Source: Deltaproteobacteria bacterium
GTDB lineage: Bacteria; Myxococcota_A; UBA9160; UBA6930
DNA: 64,000 bases
Assembly (NCBI GenBank): GCA_016875395.1
Contig: VGRF01000015.1
Location: forward strand, 46,668-110,667
Direction: 5' to 3'
The first letter of the stretch is position 1. The number at the start of each line of letters is the position of its first letter. The position numbers were made by a program, and so were the translations under genes. The notes under the pieces are model-generated. The model was not told where the DNA came from and did no database searches. It saw only the letters and a program-made list of their open reading frames with translations. Positions 8,771-17,812 of the stretch are shown in pieces.

Positions 8771-11700
8771 TCAGAAGCCCTGACCGCCGACCGAGAACTC
8801 GAACACCATCGACTTGTCCACCACGGTCTTGTCGAGCGGGAATCCGAGGAACAGCTGCAAGGGGCCGAAGGGTGAGAACCAAAGCACGCCGGCGCCAGCC
8901 CCGAAGCGCCAGAGTCCGGTGTCCCACATGTCTTCGTCTTCTGCGAACGCGTTGCCGGCGTCCACGAAGGCGATGCCGATCAGGCCGAACTCTTCGCTGA
9001 TCGGGAACCGATACTCGACGGTCGTCGTGAAGAATTTATTCCCGCCGATGATGTCGGTCTCTTTGAGGTCTTCGAAGTCGGAAAGCTTGCGGTCGTAGAT
9101 GGAGTTACAGCGACCGTTGCCGTTGCCGAATCCCGCTTCCCAGTACGCGTTGCTGTTTCCGTCTGCGGGGATGTTGTCGGTGCAGCCGACGGTGCCGGTC
9201 GCGAGGTCCACGCGGTAGCCGCGCGGGCGGTAGAGGTTCTCCTCGACCGCCGGGAAGGGATTGTTCGGATCGAGATTTTCGAGGCGGACGACCGGCACCA
9301 GCTCCGCGCGCCGCGGACCGATGTCGCGCGCCTTGAAGCCGCGCAGCTGGTACTGGCCGATGCCGCCGACGAAGTAGCGCTCGCTGATCGGCAGCTCGAG
9401 GTTGCGGTCGATGAACTGAAGCGAGCGCACTTCGGGGCTCAGATCGTCGTTGCCCCGGCCGTCGCCGCGCACGTCCACGGCGGGCAGATCGAAATCGCCG
9501 AGATTGTTCAGCGGATAAGCGAGGCCGAAGCGTCCGCCGACCACCCACACGCCGCGCTCAGCCGAGGGCAGCCAGTCCGGCAGCCAGCGCGGGTTGCGCT
9601 TGTAGACGGCGGCGCTGCCTTCCACGCGCGCGAACTTCGAGAAGCCGCCGAGGCCCGCGAAGTCGAGGCCGAGGTCCGCGACGCGACCGGCGCTCGGGGT
9701 GATCCGGTCGTTGCGGGTGTCGTAGCGGACCGAGAGCCCGAGCAGGCTCGTGACCTGGCTCTTGGTCGCCACCTCGCGCTGAATCAGCGATGCGGAGTCC
9801 TGAATCTGCGTGCTGAAGATGCCGCTTCGTTCGATCTCGCGGTTCGCAAAGCTGTAACGCAGGAACGCGCGCGCGGTGCCGTTCTCGTTGAGGAAGTGGC
9901 TCGTGACGAGCTCACCGCCGTACTGGTCGAGATCGAAGCCGGGGTAATCGAGGGCGGTGCGGAAGAGCTGGCCGGAGAGGCCCCAGTTGCTGCCCAAGAA
10001 GTACGAGTCGCCGAGCGTGAGGAAGAAGCGGTTCGTGCGGCCGCCTACGTCCGCGACGACCGATCCCTGATAACCGCGGCCGAACAGGTTCGACTGCGAC
10101 ACCGAGCCCGACACGATGAAGCCGTCGCGCGACGAGTAGCCCGCGCCGAACGAGAGCGAGCCCGTCGGCTTCTCCACGACTTTCACGCCGAGATCCATCT
10201 GGTCGGGGTAGTCGGTGTTGACCGGCGCGATCTCCACCTCTTCGAAGAAGCCCAGCCGCTCGAGGCGCGCCTTCGAGATGTCGACGGCCGCGGCGGAGTA
10301 GAGCTCGCCCTCGACGATCATCAGCTCGCGGCGCACGACCGGGTCGATCGTGGTCTTGTTGCCGGTGATGTCGATCTCGCGCAGGAACGAGAGCGAGCCC
10401 TTCTTCACGTCGTACGCGACGTCGATCGTCTTCTCTTCCGGATGCACGCGGGTCTGGGGCTCGACCTTGGCGTTGAAGAAGCCGCGGTCGGAGTAGTTGT
10501 GCTCGAGGCGCTCGCGATCGTCGTCGAGCAGGCTGCGCGAGAACACCTGCCCTTCCTTTAGCTGCAGCGCCTGGCGCAGCAGCTCCTTGTCGATCGTCTC
10601 GTCGCCCTGCATGTCGATCGCGCCGACCTTGAACTGGTCGCCCTCGCGCACGCGCACCGTGACGACGAGGCCCTTCTTCGTCGCCTCGACCTCGGGATCG
10701 CCGATCTCGGCCTGGATGTACCCGTTGTCGAGGTACTTCTCGCTGACCGTCTTCAGGTCCTGCTCTAAAATCGGCTCGGAGTAGCGGCCGGACTTGTCGA
10801 AGTAGGTCCACAGGATCGTGAACCACTTCCACTCCTTGGTCTTGAACTTCTCCATCAGCTCTTCGTCGCTGAAGGCCTTGTTCCCGACGAAACGAATCTT
10901 CTCGAGCTTCGACTTCTCGCCTTCCTCGACGACGAAGTGCACTGCCACGGCGTCGGCAGGCAGCTGCTCGATCTCGAACTTCACGTCGGCGAGGTAGAAG
11001 CCCTCGGCGCGGTAGAGGCCCTGAATGCGCTGCACGTTCTCGGTGAGCAGCGGGTAGTCGAGCGTCGAGCCCGTGGTCAGCGTGAGGTTGTCCTTGATCT
11101 TGTCGCTGTCGACTTCGTCGTTGCCGGTGACGGAGACCTGCCGAACGATGGGGTTCTCTTCGACCGCGAACGTGATCGCGACGCCGCCGGCCACCTCGTC
11201 CTGCAGCACGCGCACGTTCTTGAAGAAGCCGAGCGAGTAGATCTCGCGGACATCGCGCGCGAGGCGCGCCGCGCTGAGCTGCCCGTTCACGGCGGTGGTG
11301 ATGCGCGCGCGGATCGCGGCTTCCTCGATGCGGCGGTTACCGCGCACGCGCACCTCGGCGACGCGCGAGCCGGCGGTCGCCTGCTGCTCGCCACCCGGGA
11401 CGATGCGGGCGATCTCGACGACGCGGAACACGATGTCGATGCCGCGCTCGCTCTGGCTCGACTCGACCGTGGCAGTCGCGAAGCCAGGCTGCCGCCCGAG
11501 CAGCTCCGCGTCGGCGCGCGCGACGTCGCCGTCGAACGGCTCGCCGACCTGGGTCTCGATCAGCGCCTTCGCGGCGAGCTCGTCCGGGACGCCCTCGATC
11601 TCGATGCTCGCGACGCGCGGCCGCGCGGCGCGCCCGCCCACCACCTCGGCGATCTGGAGCGCGAGGTCGCCGATGCGGTCGAGCAGCTGATCGTCGCCGC

Positions 11701-12124
11701 TCGCTGCGGCGTCGAGCGTGGTCGCCGCGCCGCCCGCGGCGGGCGCCACGCGTAGGTCGAGGCTGTACTGCCCAGCGAGCTCGGTCAGGCTGCCCGTGAT
11801 CACGAAGCGCGCACCGCGCTCGAGCGCGATCGCGCGCAGGCCGGGCTCGGAGCCCGTCGCGTTCTTGTACGGGTCGGTCGCGGCGTCGCGCTCCAGCACG
11901 TCGACCGCGCCGGTCGCTTCGAGGCGGGTCGTGAGCAGATCCGCGAGCGAGGCTTCGAGGTACCCGAGCTGGCGCGCGCTGTGCACCTGGAACGGGAGCA
12001 CGATCACGCGCGCGCTCGGCTCGCGCGCCGGCTGCGCGGCGACCGGCAGCGCGGCGACCAAGAATGCGAGCGCCGCCGCGAGGGCGCGCGTCAGCAGGGG
12101 ATGGACATGGCGCTCGGCACCCAA
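8771..12124 (-). CDS. bamA: Outer-membrane protein assembly factor BamA with an extra N-terminal domain
   Basis: BamA folds and inserts beta-barrel proteins into the outer membrane. The protein is about 1117 residues against roughly 800 for E. coli BamA. In order there are: a signal peptide (ALAAALAFLVAALPVAAQ); a TolB/CsgG-like domain with RVIVLPFQVHSARQLGYLEA; about six POTRA-like repeats whose first strands read IEIEGVP, VRVRGNRRIEE, VSVTGNDEVD, IRFVGNKAFSD, IDMQGDETID and IDITGNKTTID; and a C-terminal 16-strand-type barrel ending in FSVGGQGF. The last strands carry GGIGQYQLRGF, matching the RGF motif of BamA. TTG 12124 was chosen because AGGAGG lies 10 bases upstream and the signal peptide follows at once; an ATG at 12229 reads back through a repeat. 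Confidence 0.93.
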   Translation of the reverse strand: MGAERHVHPLLTRALAAALAFLVAALPVAAQPAREPSARVIVLPFQVHSARQLGYLEASLADLLTTRLEATGAVDVLERDAATDPYKNATGSEPGLRAIALERGARFVITGSLTELAGQYSLDLRVAPAAGGAATTLDAAASGDDQLLDRIGDLALQIAEVVGGRAARPRVASIEIEGVPDELAAKALIETQVGEPFDGDVARADAELLGRQPGFATATVESSQSERGIDIVFRVVEIARIVPGGEQQATAGSRVAEVRVRGNRRIEEAAIRARITTAVNGQLSAARLARDVREIYSLGFFKNVRVLQDEVAGGVAITFAVEENPIVRQVSVTGNDEVDSDKIKDNLTLTTGSTLDYPLLTENVQRIQGLYRAEGFYLADVKFEIEQLPADAVAVHFVVEEGEKSKLEKIRFVGNKAFSDEELMEKFKTKEWKWFTILWTYFDKSGRYSEPILEQDLKTVSEKYLDNGYIQAEIGDPEVEATKKGLVVTVRVREGDQFKVGAIDMQGDETIDKELLRQALQLKEGQVFSRSLLDDDRERLEHNYSDRGFFNAKVEPQTRVHPEEKTIDVAYDVKKGSLSFLREIDITGNKTTIDPVVRRELMIVEGELYSAAAVDISKARLERLGFFEEVEIAPVNTDYPDQMDLGVKVVEKPTGSLSFGAGYSSRDGFIVSGSVSQSNLFGRGYQGSVVADVGGRTNRFFLTLGDSYFLGSNWGLSGQLFRTALDYPGFDLDQYGGELVTSHFLNENGTARAFLRYSFANREIERSGIFSTQIQDSASLIQREVATKSQVTSLLGLSVRYDTRNDRITPSAGRVADLGLDFAGLGGFSKFARVEGSAAVYKRNPRWLPDWLPSAERGVWVVGGRFGLAYPLNNLGDFDLPAVDVRGDGRGNDDLSPEVRSLQFIDRNLELPISERYFVGGIGQYQLRGFKARDIGPRRAELVPVVRLENLDPNNPFPAVEENLYRPRGYRVDLATGTVGCTDNIPADGNSNAYWEAGFGNGNGRCNSIYDRKLSDFEDLKETDIIGGNKFFTTTVEYRFPISEEFGLIGIAFVDAGNAFAEDEDMWDTGLWRFGAGAGVLWFSPFGPLQLFLGFPLDKTVVDKSMVFEFSVGGQGF

Positions 12125-12134
12125 CGTGGGCCGT

Positions 12135-12140
12135 CCTCCT
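12135..12140 (-). promoter_or_regulatory. Ribosome binding site fixing the bamA TTG start
   Basis: A perfect AGGAGG on the minus strand sits 10 bases before TTG 12124. There is no ATG or GTG between the in-frame ATG at 12229 and the signal peptide, so this site decides the start. Confidence 0.6.
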
Positions 12141-12159
12141 GTGTTGGGTCCGGAAAGCT

Positions 12160-12230
12160 CAGCAAGCAAGGCGCGCAGCGAGGCGGAGTGCCCGAAGCCG
12201 AGCGGAGTCGAACAGTGGCTCGGACGCACG
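12160..12230 (+). repeat. Dispersed intergenic repeat, copy 2 (upstream of bamA)
   Basis: The gap 12125-12513 between bamA and lolD has no gene. Near 12171-12206 it holds a shortened unit of the repeat family, GGCGCGCAGCGAGGCGGAG followed by CCGAGCGGAGTC. A terminator-like hairpin follows at 12290; I see nothing else up to lolD. Confidence 0.5.
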
Positions 12231-12289
12231 ATACGTCGTCGCTGTCCGGTGCTCGCGCATCCTGAGGCGTCTCCTACTTCGAGTCTCGG

Positions 12290-12317
12290 ACCCCGCAGCC
12301 AGCGGGGCGGTTTTGTT
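12290..12317 (+). terminator. Rho-independent terminator-like hairpin facing the plus strand
   Basis: CCCCGC, a five-base loop and GCGGGG are followed on the plus strand by CGGTTTTGTTT, which is the layout of an intrinsic terminator. No plus-strand gene precedes it. Read in the minus direction the hairpin is about 200 bp past lolD but lacks a T-run, so either an unannotated plus-strand RNA ends here or the element acts on lolD transcripts despite its polarity. Confidence 0.5.
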
Positions 12318-12513
12318 TGGCAGAAAAATCTGAGCCGCGGAGGTCCAACCCAGGGCCGAGCGAGACGTCACTCATCTCGCACGCGAATCGAAGCCCACGG
12401 CGCGGCCGGCCCCGAAGCGGCGCGCACTCTAACCGGGTGGGTTTTCGCGAGCAATCGGAATCGCGAGAGAATTCGGGGCGTTAGCGCGTGCGGAGCGCTG
12501 CTCTCGGAGCGCA

Positions 12514-13197
12514 CTACAGCGCCGCAGGCTCGAGCTTCCCCTCTCGCACGACCAGCGCGCGGCCCATTCGCCGCGCCAGCTCATAGTTGTGGGTCACCAC
12601 GACCAGCGCCGTGCCGCGCGCGCGGTTGAGGCCGAGCATCAGCTCGTGCACGCGCTCGCCGGTGTCGGGATCGAGGTTGCCCGTGGGCTCGTCGGCGAGC
12701 ACGAGCGCGGGATCCATCACGAGCGCGCGCGTCACCGCCACGCGCTGGCGCTCGCCACCGGAGAGCTTGCCCACGCGCTGATCGATGCGGTGCCCGAGCC
12801 CGGCTTCCTCGAGCAGGCCGCCAGCCTTCGCGCGCAGCTCGGCGCGCGGCAGGCCTGCGAGCAGGCCCGGCATCATCACGTTCTCGAGCGCGCTGAACTC
12901 CGGCAGCAGGTGATGCAGCTGGAAGATGAAGCCGAGCGAGCGGCCGCGGAAGCGCGCGAGCTCTTCGGGCGGCTTCGCGAAGGCGTCTTCGCCCTGAAAC
13001 AGCACGCGCCCGCTGGTCGGGCGATCGAGCGTGCCGAGCACGTGCAGCAGCGTCGACTTGCCCACGCCCGACTGGCCGAGGATCGCGACGGTCTCGCCGG
13101 GCGCGACCGCGAGCTCGAGCTCGCGCAGGATGTGCAGCTCGCCGTTCGGTGTCGCGAACGACTTCGAGAGCGCGATGGCTTCGAGGATCGCGCCCAT
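12514..13197 (-). CDS. lolD: Lipoprotein-releasing ABC transporter ATP-binding subunit LolD
   Basis: LolD powers release of outer-membrane lipoproteins from the inner membrane. The 227-residue ATPase has Walker A GQSGVGKST (about residues 40-48), the MacB/LolD-type Q-loop FIFQLHHLLPEFSALENVMMP, signature LSGGERQRVAVTRAL, Walker B LVLADEPTGNLD and the H-loop VVTHNYELA. The ATG shares bases with the stop of the preceding permease gene (TGATG, 13195-13199), so the two are coupled. It is the last gene of the long phoH-lolD block. Confidence 0.94.
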   Translation of the reverse strand: MGAILEAIALSKSFATPNGELHILRELELAVAPGETVAILGQSGVGKSTLLHVLGTLDRPTSGRVLFQGEDAFAKPPEELARFRGRSLGFIFQLHHLLPEFSALENVMMPGLLAGLPRAELRAKAGGLLEEAGLGHRIDQRVGKLSGGERQRVAVTRALVMDPALVLADEPTGNLDPDTGERVHELMLGLNRARGTALVVVTHNYELARRMGRALVVREGKLEPAAL

Positions 13198-15188
13198 CAC
13201 TCGGCCCGGAGCGCTTCGGCGGGATCGAGCTTCGAGCCGTGGCGGCTCGGCAGCAGCGTCGCGCCGAGCGCCAGCACCATCGCGATCGCGACCACGATCG
13301 CGACCTGCCCCGGGTCGATCTCCCACGGCAGCGTGCCGAACTGGTAGATCGTGGCGGGCAGCACGTCGATGCCGGTGATGGTCTCGATCTGCGCCTGCAC
13401 CCACGGCAGGCGGGTCGTCACGGCGATGCCGGCGACGACTCCCGCGGCGGTCCCTAACAATCCGATCAGCGTGCCTTCGATCGCGAAGATGCGCTCGACC
13501 GCCGAGTCGGTCGCGCCCATCGTCTTCAGAATCGCGATGTCCGCCGACTTCTCCATGATCATCATGATGAGCGTCACGACGATCGCGAACGCCGCGACGA
13601 CCATGATCATCGTGAGCAGCACGAACATCATCACGCGCTCGGTCTTCAGCGCCTGGAAGAACGCAGGGAAGAACTCCTTCCAGTCGCGCGCGAAGTAGGG
13701 GAAGCCGAGGCCTTCTTGCAGCTGCGCGGCGACGCGGCCCGAGCGGTAGAAGTCGGTGGTGCGCACCTCGATGCCGTCGACGATGTCGCCGGCTTTGCGG
13801 AAGTCGCGCGCGGCTGCGAGGTCGACGAAGGTGAAGACCTCGTCGTATTGGAAGAAGCTCGTCTGGAACACGCCCGCGACGCGGAAGCGCTTGAGGCGCG
13901 GGCCGGGGCCGAGCGGCGTGGGCGGCCCGCCGAAGGGCGAGATCACGACGATCGAGTCGCCGGGGCCGACGTTCGCCGTCGCGGCCAGCTGGCTCCCTAA
14001 CAAGATGCCGGGCAGGGGCACGCCGTCTGCGCTTGGCTCGGGTGCGAGGTGCGCGAGCGCGTCCTCGGAGCCGTAGAGCAGATCCTCCTGCAAGTCCGTC
14101 ACCTGCGTGATGCGCTGCGGATCGATGCCGCGCACCTTCACGCCCACGATCTCGCCGTGCGGCCCGCGGATCATGCCCTCGGCATCGAGGAACGGAGACG
14201 CGCCCACGACGTCGGGGTGCTTCAGGATGTCCGCGATAACGCCCTCGTAGCGCTCGATCGGAAGGCCGCGTCCGTCGAAGACGGTGAGGTGCGCGCGATT
14301 CCCGATGATCTCTTCGCGCCACACGTTCTCGAAGCCGTTCATCACGGAGAGCACGGTGATGATCAGCCACACGCCCGCGGCGACCCCGGCGACGCAGATG
14401 CCAGTGATGACGGAGATGAACGTCTGCCGGCGCTTGGCGAACATGTAACGCCGCGCGATGAACCACTCCGCGCTGCCGCGCGCGCCGAGGAACCCCGCCG
14501 CCGCGAGCGGCGCGAGGCCGAGCGCGACCAGCGCGGCGAACGCGATGCCCGCGAGTGCGCCGAACGCGCCGAGATCGGGCCGCGACTCCGGGAGCGCGAG
14601 CGCGATCGGCACGCCCACCGCGAGCGCGCCGGCGAGCAGCGCCGCGAGCGTCTCGTCGACGCCGGCCTCGGCTTCGCCTGCGCGCTGGCGGCGCACGCGC
14701 AGCGCGAACGCGATCACCGCTGCGAGCGCCGCAGGCGCCGCGACGTAGCCGAGTTGATCGAGGCAGCCGGCGTAGACCGCGAACGCGAGGCCGAGCACCA
14801 CGATCGCGACGTAGGCGAGCGCGCGCGGCGGTACGAAACGCAGCAACGCCGCAACCAGGCCCTGCGCGACGACGACGACGCCGAGCGCACACGCGGCGAA
14901 GAAGAGCCACGATTGCCAGAGCCCGGGCCACTCGATGCCGAGGCCCTCCACGAACTCCTCGTCGGTGCCGAGCAAGCCTAACAAGGCGGCCCACGCGAGC
15001 GTGACGAGCACGAGGTGCAGCCAGCGCTTGCCGCCGCGCGCGAAGCGTTCGAGCACGACGACGGCGGAGCCGAAGAAGAGCAGCGCGTTCGCGGCGATCG
15101 CGAGCAGCAGCGCGACGATGAAGGTGAGCGCGAAAACCCCGAGTGCCTGCGCGAGCAGCGAGGTCTGCGCCGCGTCGACGCTGTTCAC
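13197..15188 (-). CDS. lolC: LolC/LolE-type lipoprotein-releasing permease with a seven-helix N-terminal extension
   Basis: The C-terminal part, from about residue 240, is a complete LolC/E permease: WFIARRYMFAKRRQTFISVI, a first helix, a large periplasmic MacB-type domain, then three helices with ILKTMGATDSAVERIFAIEG, the FtsX/LolC coupling region. Before it lie about 240 residues with seven hydrophobic segments, roughly 13-45, 56-74, 93-115, 122-140, 147-162, 179-198 and 209-234. LolC/E are normally about 400-415 residues; this one is 663. The start is GTG 15188 overlapping the lysS stop (GTGA). Only one permease gene is present, so a homodimer with LolD is likely. The role of the extension is unknown. 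Confidence 0.88.
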   Translation of the reverse strand: MNSVDAAQTSLLAQALGVFALTFIVALLLAIAANALLFFGSAVVVLERFARGGKRWLHLVLVTLAWAALLGLLGTDEEFVEGLGIEWPGLWQSWLFFAACALGVVVVAQGLVAALLRFVPPRALAYVAIVVLGLAFAVYAGCLDQLGYVAAPAALAAVIAFALRVRRQRAGEAEAGVDETLAALLAGALAVGVPIALALPESRPDLGAFGALAGIAFAALVALGLAPLAAAGFLGARGSAEWFIARRYMFAKRRQTFISVITGICVAGVAAGVWLIITVLSVMNGFENVWREEIIGNRAHLTVFDGRGLPIERYEGVIADILKHPDVVGASPFLDAEGMIRGPHGEIVGVKVRGIDPQRITQVTDLQEDLLYGSEDALAHLAPEPSADGVPLPGILLGSQLAATANVGPGDSIVVISPFGGPPTPLGPGPRLKRFRVAGVFQTSFFQYDEVFTFVDLAAARDFRKAGDIVDGIEVRTTDFYRSGRVAAQLQEGLGFPYFARDWKEFFPAFFQALKTERVMMFVLLTMIMVVAAFAIVVTLIMMIMEKSADIAILKTMGATDSAVERIFAIEGTLIGLLGTAAGVVAGIAVTTRLPWVQAQIETITGIDVLPATIYQFGTLPWEIDPGQVAIVVAIAMVLALGATLLPSRHGSKLDPAEALRAE

Positions 15189-16663
15189 TTCGCGTCCGGC
15201 CGCAGGTGCGGGAACAGGATCACCTCCCGCAGGTTCGGCGCGTCCGCGAGGATGCGCACGAGCCGATCGACGCCGACGCCGAGGCCGCCGGTCGGCGGCA
15301 TGCCGTGCTCGAGCGCGATGAGGAAGTCCTCGTCCATCGGGTGCGCCTCGGCGTCGCCGGCGGCGGCGTCCTTGCGCAGCTCCTCGAAGCGCGCGCGCTG
15401 GTCGTCGGGGTCGTTCAGCTCGCTGAACGCGTTCGCGAGCTCCATGCCCGCCATGAACAGCTCGAAGCGCTCCACGAGCCGCGGATCGTTTGGGTCGCGC
15501 TTCGCGAGCGGCGAGAGCTCGGTCGGGTGGTGCGTGATGAATGTGGGCTGAATCAGCTTCGGCTCGACGCGCTCGCTGAAGATCTCGTCCACGAGCAGCG
15601 CCCAGGTCGGCGCGTCGAGCCGCTGGATGCCCGCGCGCGCCGCCGCCGCGCGCAGCTTCGCGAGATCGTTCTCGGCGAGGATGTCGATGCCCGTCGCGTC
15701 GCGAATCGCGTCCGTCATCGTGACGCGCCGCCACGCGCCGCCGAGCTCGAGCGTGCCGTTGCCGTGCGGCACCGAGAGCGTGCCGAGCGCGGTCTGCGCG
15801 GCGTCGACGATCATCGCCTGCACGAGCTCCATCATGTGCGTGTAATCGGCGTACGCCTGATAACACTCGAGCATGGTGAATTCGGGGCTGTGCTTGTGGC
15901 TGATGCCCTCGTTGCGGAAGTCGTGGCCGATCTCGTACACGCGATCGAGCCCGCCGATCACACAGCGCTTCAAGTAGAGCTCGTCGGAGATGCGCAGGTA
16001 GAGGTGCTGGTCGAACTTCTCGTGGTGTGTGGAGAACGGCGTCGCGCTGCCGCCGCCGTAGAGCGGCTGGAGCACGGGCGTCTCGACCTCGAGGAAGCCG
16101 CGCGCGTCGAGCGTGCGCCGCAGCGAGGACGTGACCTTGCTGCGCAGCAGCGCGATCTCTCGCGCGCGCGGGTTCGAGAGCAGGTCGAGGTAGCGCTGGC
16201 GGTAGCGCGCTTCGACGTCGGCGAGGCCGTGCCACTTCTCAGGCAGCGGACGCAGCGCCTTCGCGAGCATCTGCGCGCTCTGCGCATCGAGCGTGAGCTC
16301 GCCCTTCTGCGTGCGCCACACCGTGCCTTCGACGCGCACGAAGTCGCCCACGTCGAGGCTCTTCACGAACGCGAACGTCTCCTCGGGCGTGATGCCGCGG
16401 CGCGCGCTCACCTGTAGCTGCGCGCCGTCGTCGCCGAGCGTCACGAACACGAGCTTGCCGAAGCTGCGCGCCGCGCGGACGCGGCCCGCGATCGCGGCGA
16501 CGGGCTTCTCCGCATCGAGCTGCTCCGCGCTCTTCGCGTCGTGCGCTTCGCGCAGCGCGGCCACGCGCACGTGCGCGCCGGTGCGCGCGGGGAACGGGTC
16601 GAGGCCCGCGGCGCGCAGCTTCTCGAGCCGCTCGCGCCGGGACTTCAGCTCTTGGTCGCTCAC
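15185..16663 (-). CDS. lysS: Lysyl-tRNA synthetase, class II
   Basis: LysS charges tRNA-Lys in the cytoplasm. The 492-residue protein has the N-terminal OB-fold anticodon domain (AGRVRAARSFGKLVFVTLGDDG) and the class II catalytic domain with motif 2 (RVYEIGHDFRNEGISHKHSPEF). Motif 3 reads PPTGGLGVGVDRLVRIL. The start is GTG 16663, chosen because GGAG lies just upstream and the stop of prfB overlaps as GTGA. The order prfB-lysS-lolC-lolD is common in deltaproteobacterial-grade genomes. Confidence 0.96.
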   Translation of the reverse strand: MSDQELKSRRERLEKLRAAGLDPFPARTGAHVRVAALREAHDAKSAEQLDAEKPVAAIAGRVRAARSFGKLVFVTLGDDGAQLQVSARRGITPEETFAFVKSLDVGDFVRVEGTVWRTQKGELTLDAQSAQMLAKALRPLPEKWHGLADVEARYRQRYLDLLSNPRAREIALLRSKVTSSLRRTLDARGFLEVETPVLQPLYGGGSATPFSTHHEKFDQHLYLRISDELYLKRCVIGGLDRVYEIGHDFRNEGISHKHSPEFTMLECYQAYADYTHMMELVQAMIVDAAQTALGTLSVPHGNGTLELGGAWRRVTMTDAIRDATGIDILAENDLAKLRAAAARAGIQRLDAPTWALLVDEIFSERVEPKLIQPTFITHHPTELSPLAKRDPNDPRLVERFELFMAGMELANAFSELNDPDDQRARFEELRKDAAAGDAEAHPMDEDFLIALEHGMPPTGGLGVGVDRLVRILADAPNLREVILFPHLRPDAK

Positions 16664-17812
16664 GCCGTCGCTCCAGGTTTTCGCGCCGCCGCCTTCTGCA
16701 GGAGCGAGGCGCGAATGAACTCGTCGATCTCGCCGTCGAGCACGGCCATCGCGTTGCCGATCTCGACGTCGGTGCGGTGATCCTTCACGCGCTGCGTCGG
16801 ATTCAGCGTGTACGAGCGGATCTGGCTGCCGAACGACACGTCCGCCTTCACGCCCGCGAGCGCCGCCTTCTTCTCTTCCTGCTCGAGCCGCGCGCGCTCG
16901 TGAAGGCGCGCACGCAGTACCTTCATCGCCTTCGACTTGTTCTTGTGTTGTGAGCGCTCGCTCTGGCACTGCACGACGATGCCGCTCGGGATGTGCGTGA
17001 GGCGCACTGCGGAATCGGTCTTGTTGACGTGCTGCCCGCCCGCGCCGCCCGACCGGTACGTGTCGATGCGCAGGTCCTTCTCGTCGATCTCGACCTCGAC
17101 CTCGTCGTCGAGCTCGGGAACGATCAGCACGTTGGCGAACGCCGTGTGGCGGCGCGCCTGCGCGTCGAAGGGAGAGATGCGCACGAGGCGGTGCACGCCG
17201 TTCTCTTCCTTCAGGTACCCGAACGCGTAGTCGCCGCTCACGGTGAAGGTCACGCTGCGCAGCCCGGCTTCGTCGCCCTCCTGCGCGTCGATCAGCTCGA
17301 CCTTGTAGTCGTGCTCCTCACACCAGCGCCCATACATCTTGAGCAGCATCTGCGCCCAGTCCGCGGCGTCGGTGCCGCCGGCGCCGGCGCTGATCGTCAC
17401 GATCGCGCTGCCCGCGTCGTACTCGCCGCCGAGCATGCGCTGCAGCTCCGCGTCCGCGAGGCGCTTCTCCGCGAGCGCGAGCTTCTCGGCGGCCTCGCGC
17501 GTGGCTTCCGCGTCGTCGGCCTCGGCGGCGAGCTCGAGCAGCACCTCGGCGTCGCTCTGCGCGTCCTCGATCGCCTTGAGCCCCGCGAGCTCGCGCTCGA
17601 CCGCGCGCTTCGCCGTCAGGACTTGTTGGGCTCGCTCGCGGTTGTCCCAGAGGTCGGGCTTGGCGGCGTCGGCGTCCAGGCGCTCGAGCCGCGCGCGCAG
17701 CGCAGCCTCGTCAAAGCCGCCCCCGAAACTCGTCGAAGCGCGCGCGCTGCGCCTTGGCCCGCTCGGCGAGCTCGGCGCGATCGAGTTGTTGGGAACTTCC
17801 TGCTGCGCTCAT
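16660..17812 (-). CDS. prfB: Peptide chain release factor 2, expressed through a programmed +1 frameshift
   Basis: RF2 ends translation at UGA and UAA. The gene is in two frames: 33 codons from ATG 17812 run to an in-frame TGA at 17711-17713, and a +1 shift at CTT-TGA-C continues as DEAALRARLERLDADAAK to the stop at 16660, giving about 383 residues. The product has the codon-recognition tripeptide in RLVRISPFDAQ and the peptidyl-hydrolysis loop RSGGAGGQHVNKTDSAVRL. The start overlaps the lnt stop (ATGA). This is the classic RF2 autoregulatory arrangement, not a broken gene: low RF2 lets the ribosome shift at its own UGA codon. Confidence 0.95.
17711..17726 (-). promoter_or_regulatory. prfB: prfB programmed +1 frameshift site
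   Basis: On the minus strand the sequence CGG GGG CGG CTT TGA C contains the slippery CTT, the in-frame TGA and the following C. The G-rich stretch three bases upstream acts as the Shine-Dalgarno-like stimulator, as in other RF2 genes. Confidence 0.9.

Noticed and set aside
12125-12229. N-terminal extension of bamA to the ATG at 12229
   Set aside because: It reads back through a repeat copy and through AGGAGG, and places about 35 residues before an obvious signal peptide. TTG 12124 fits better.
17711-17713. prfB as a frameshifted pseudogene
   Set aside because: The stop lies in the classic CTT-TGA-C context with a G-rich stimulator upstream, which is the normal RF2 programmed frameshift.
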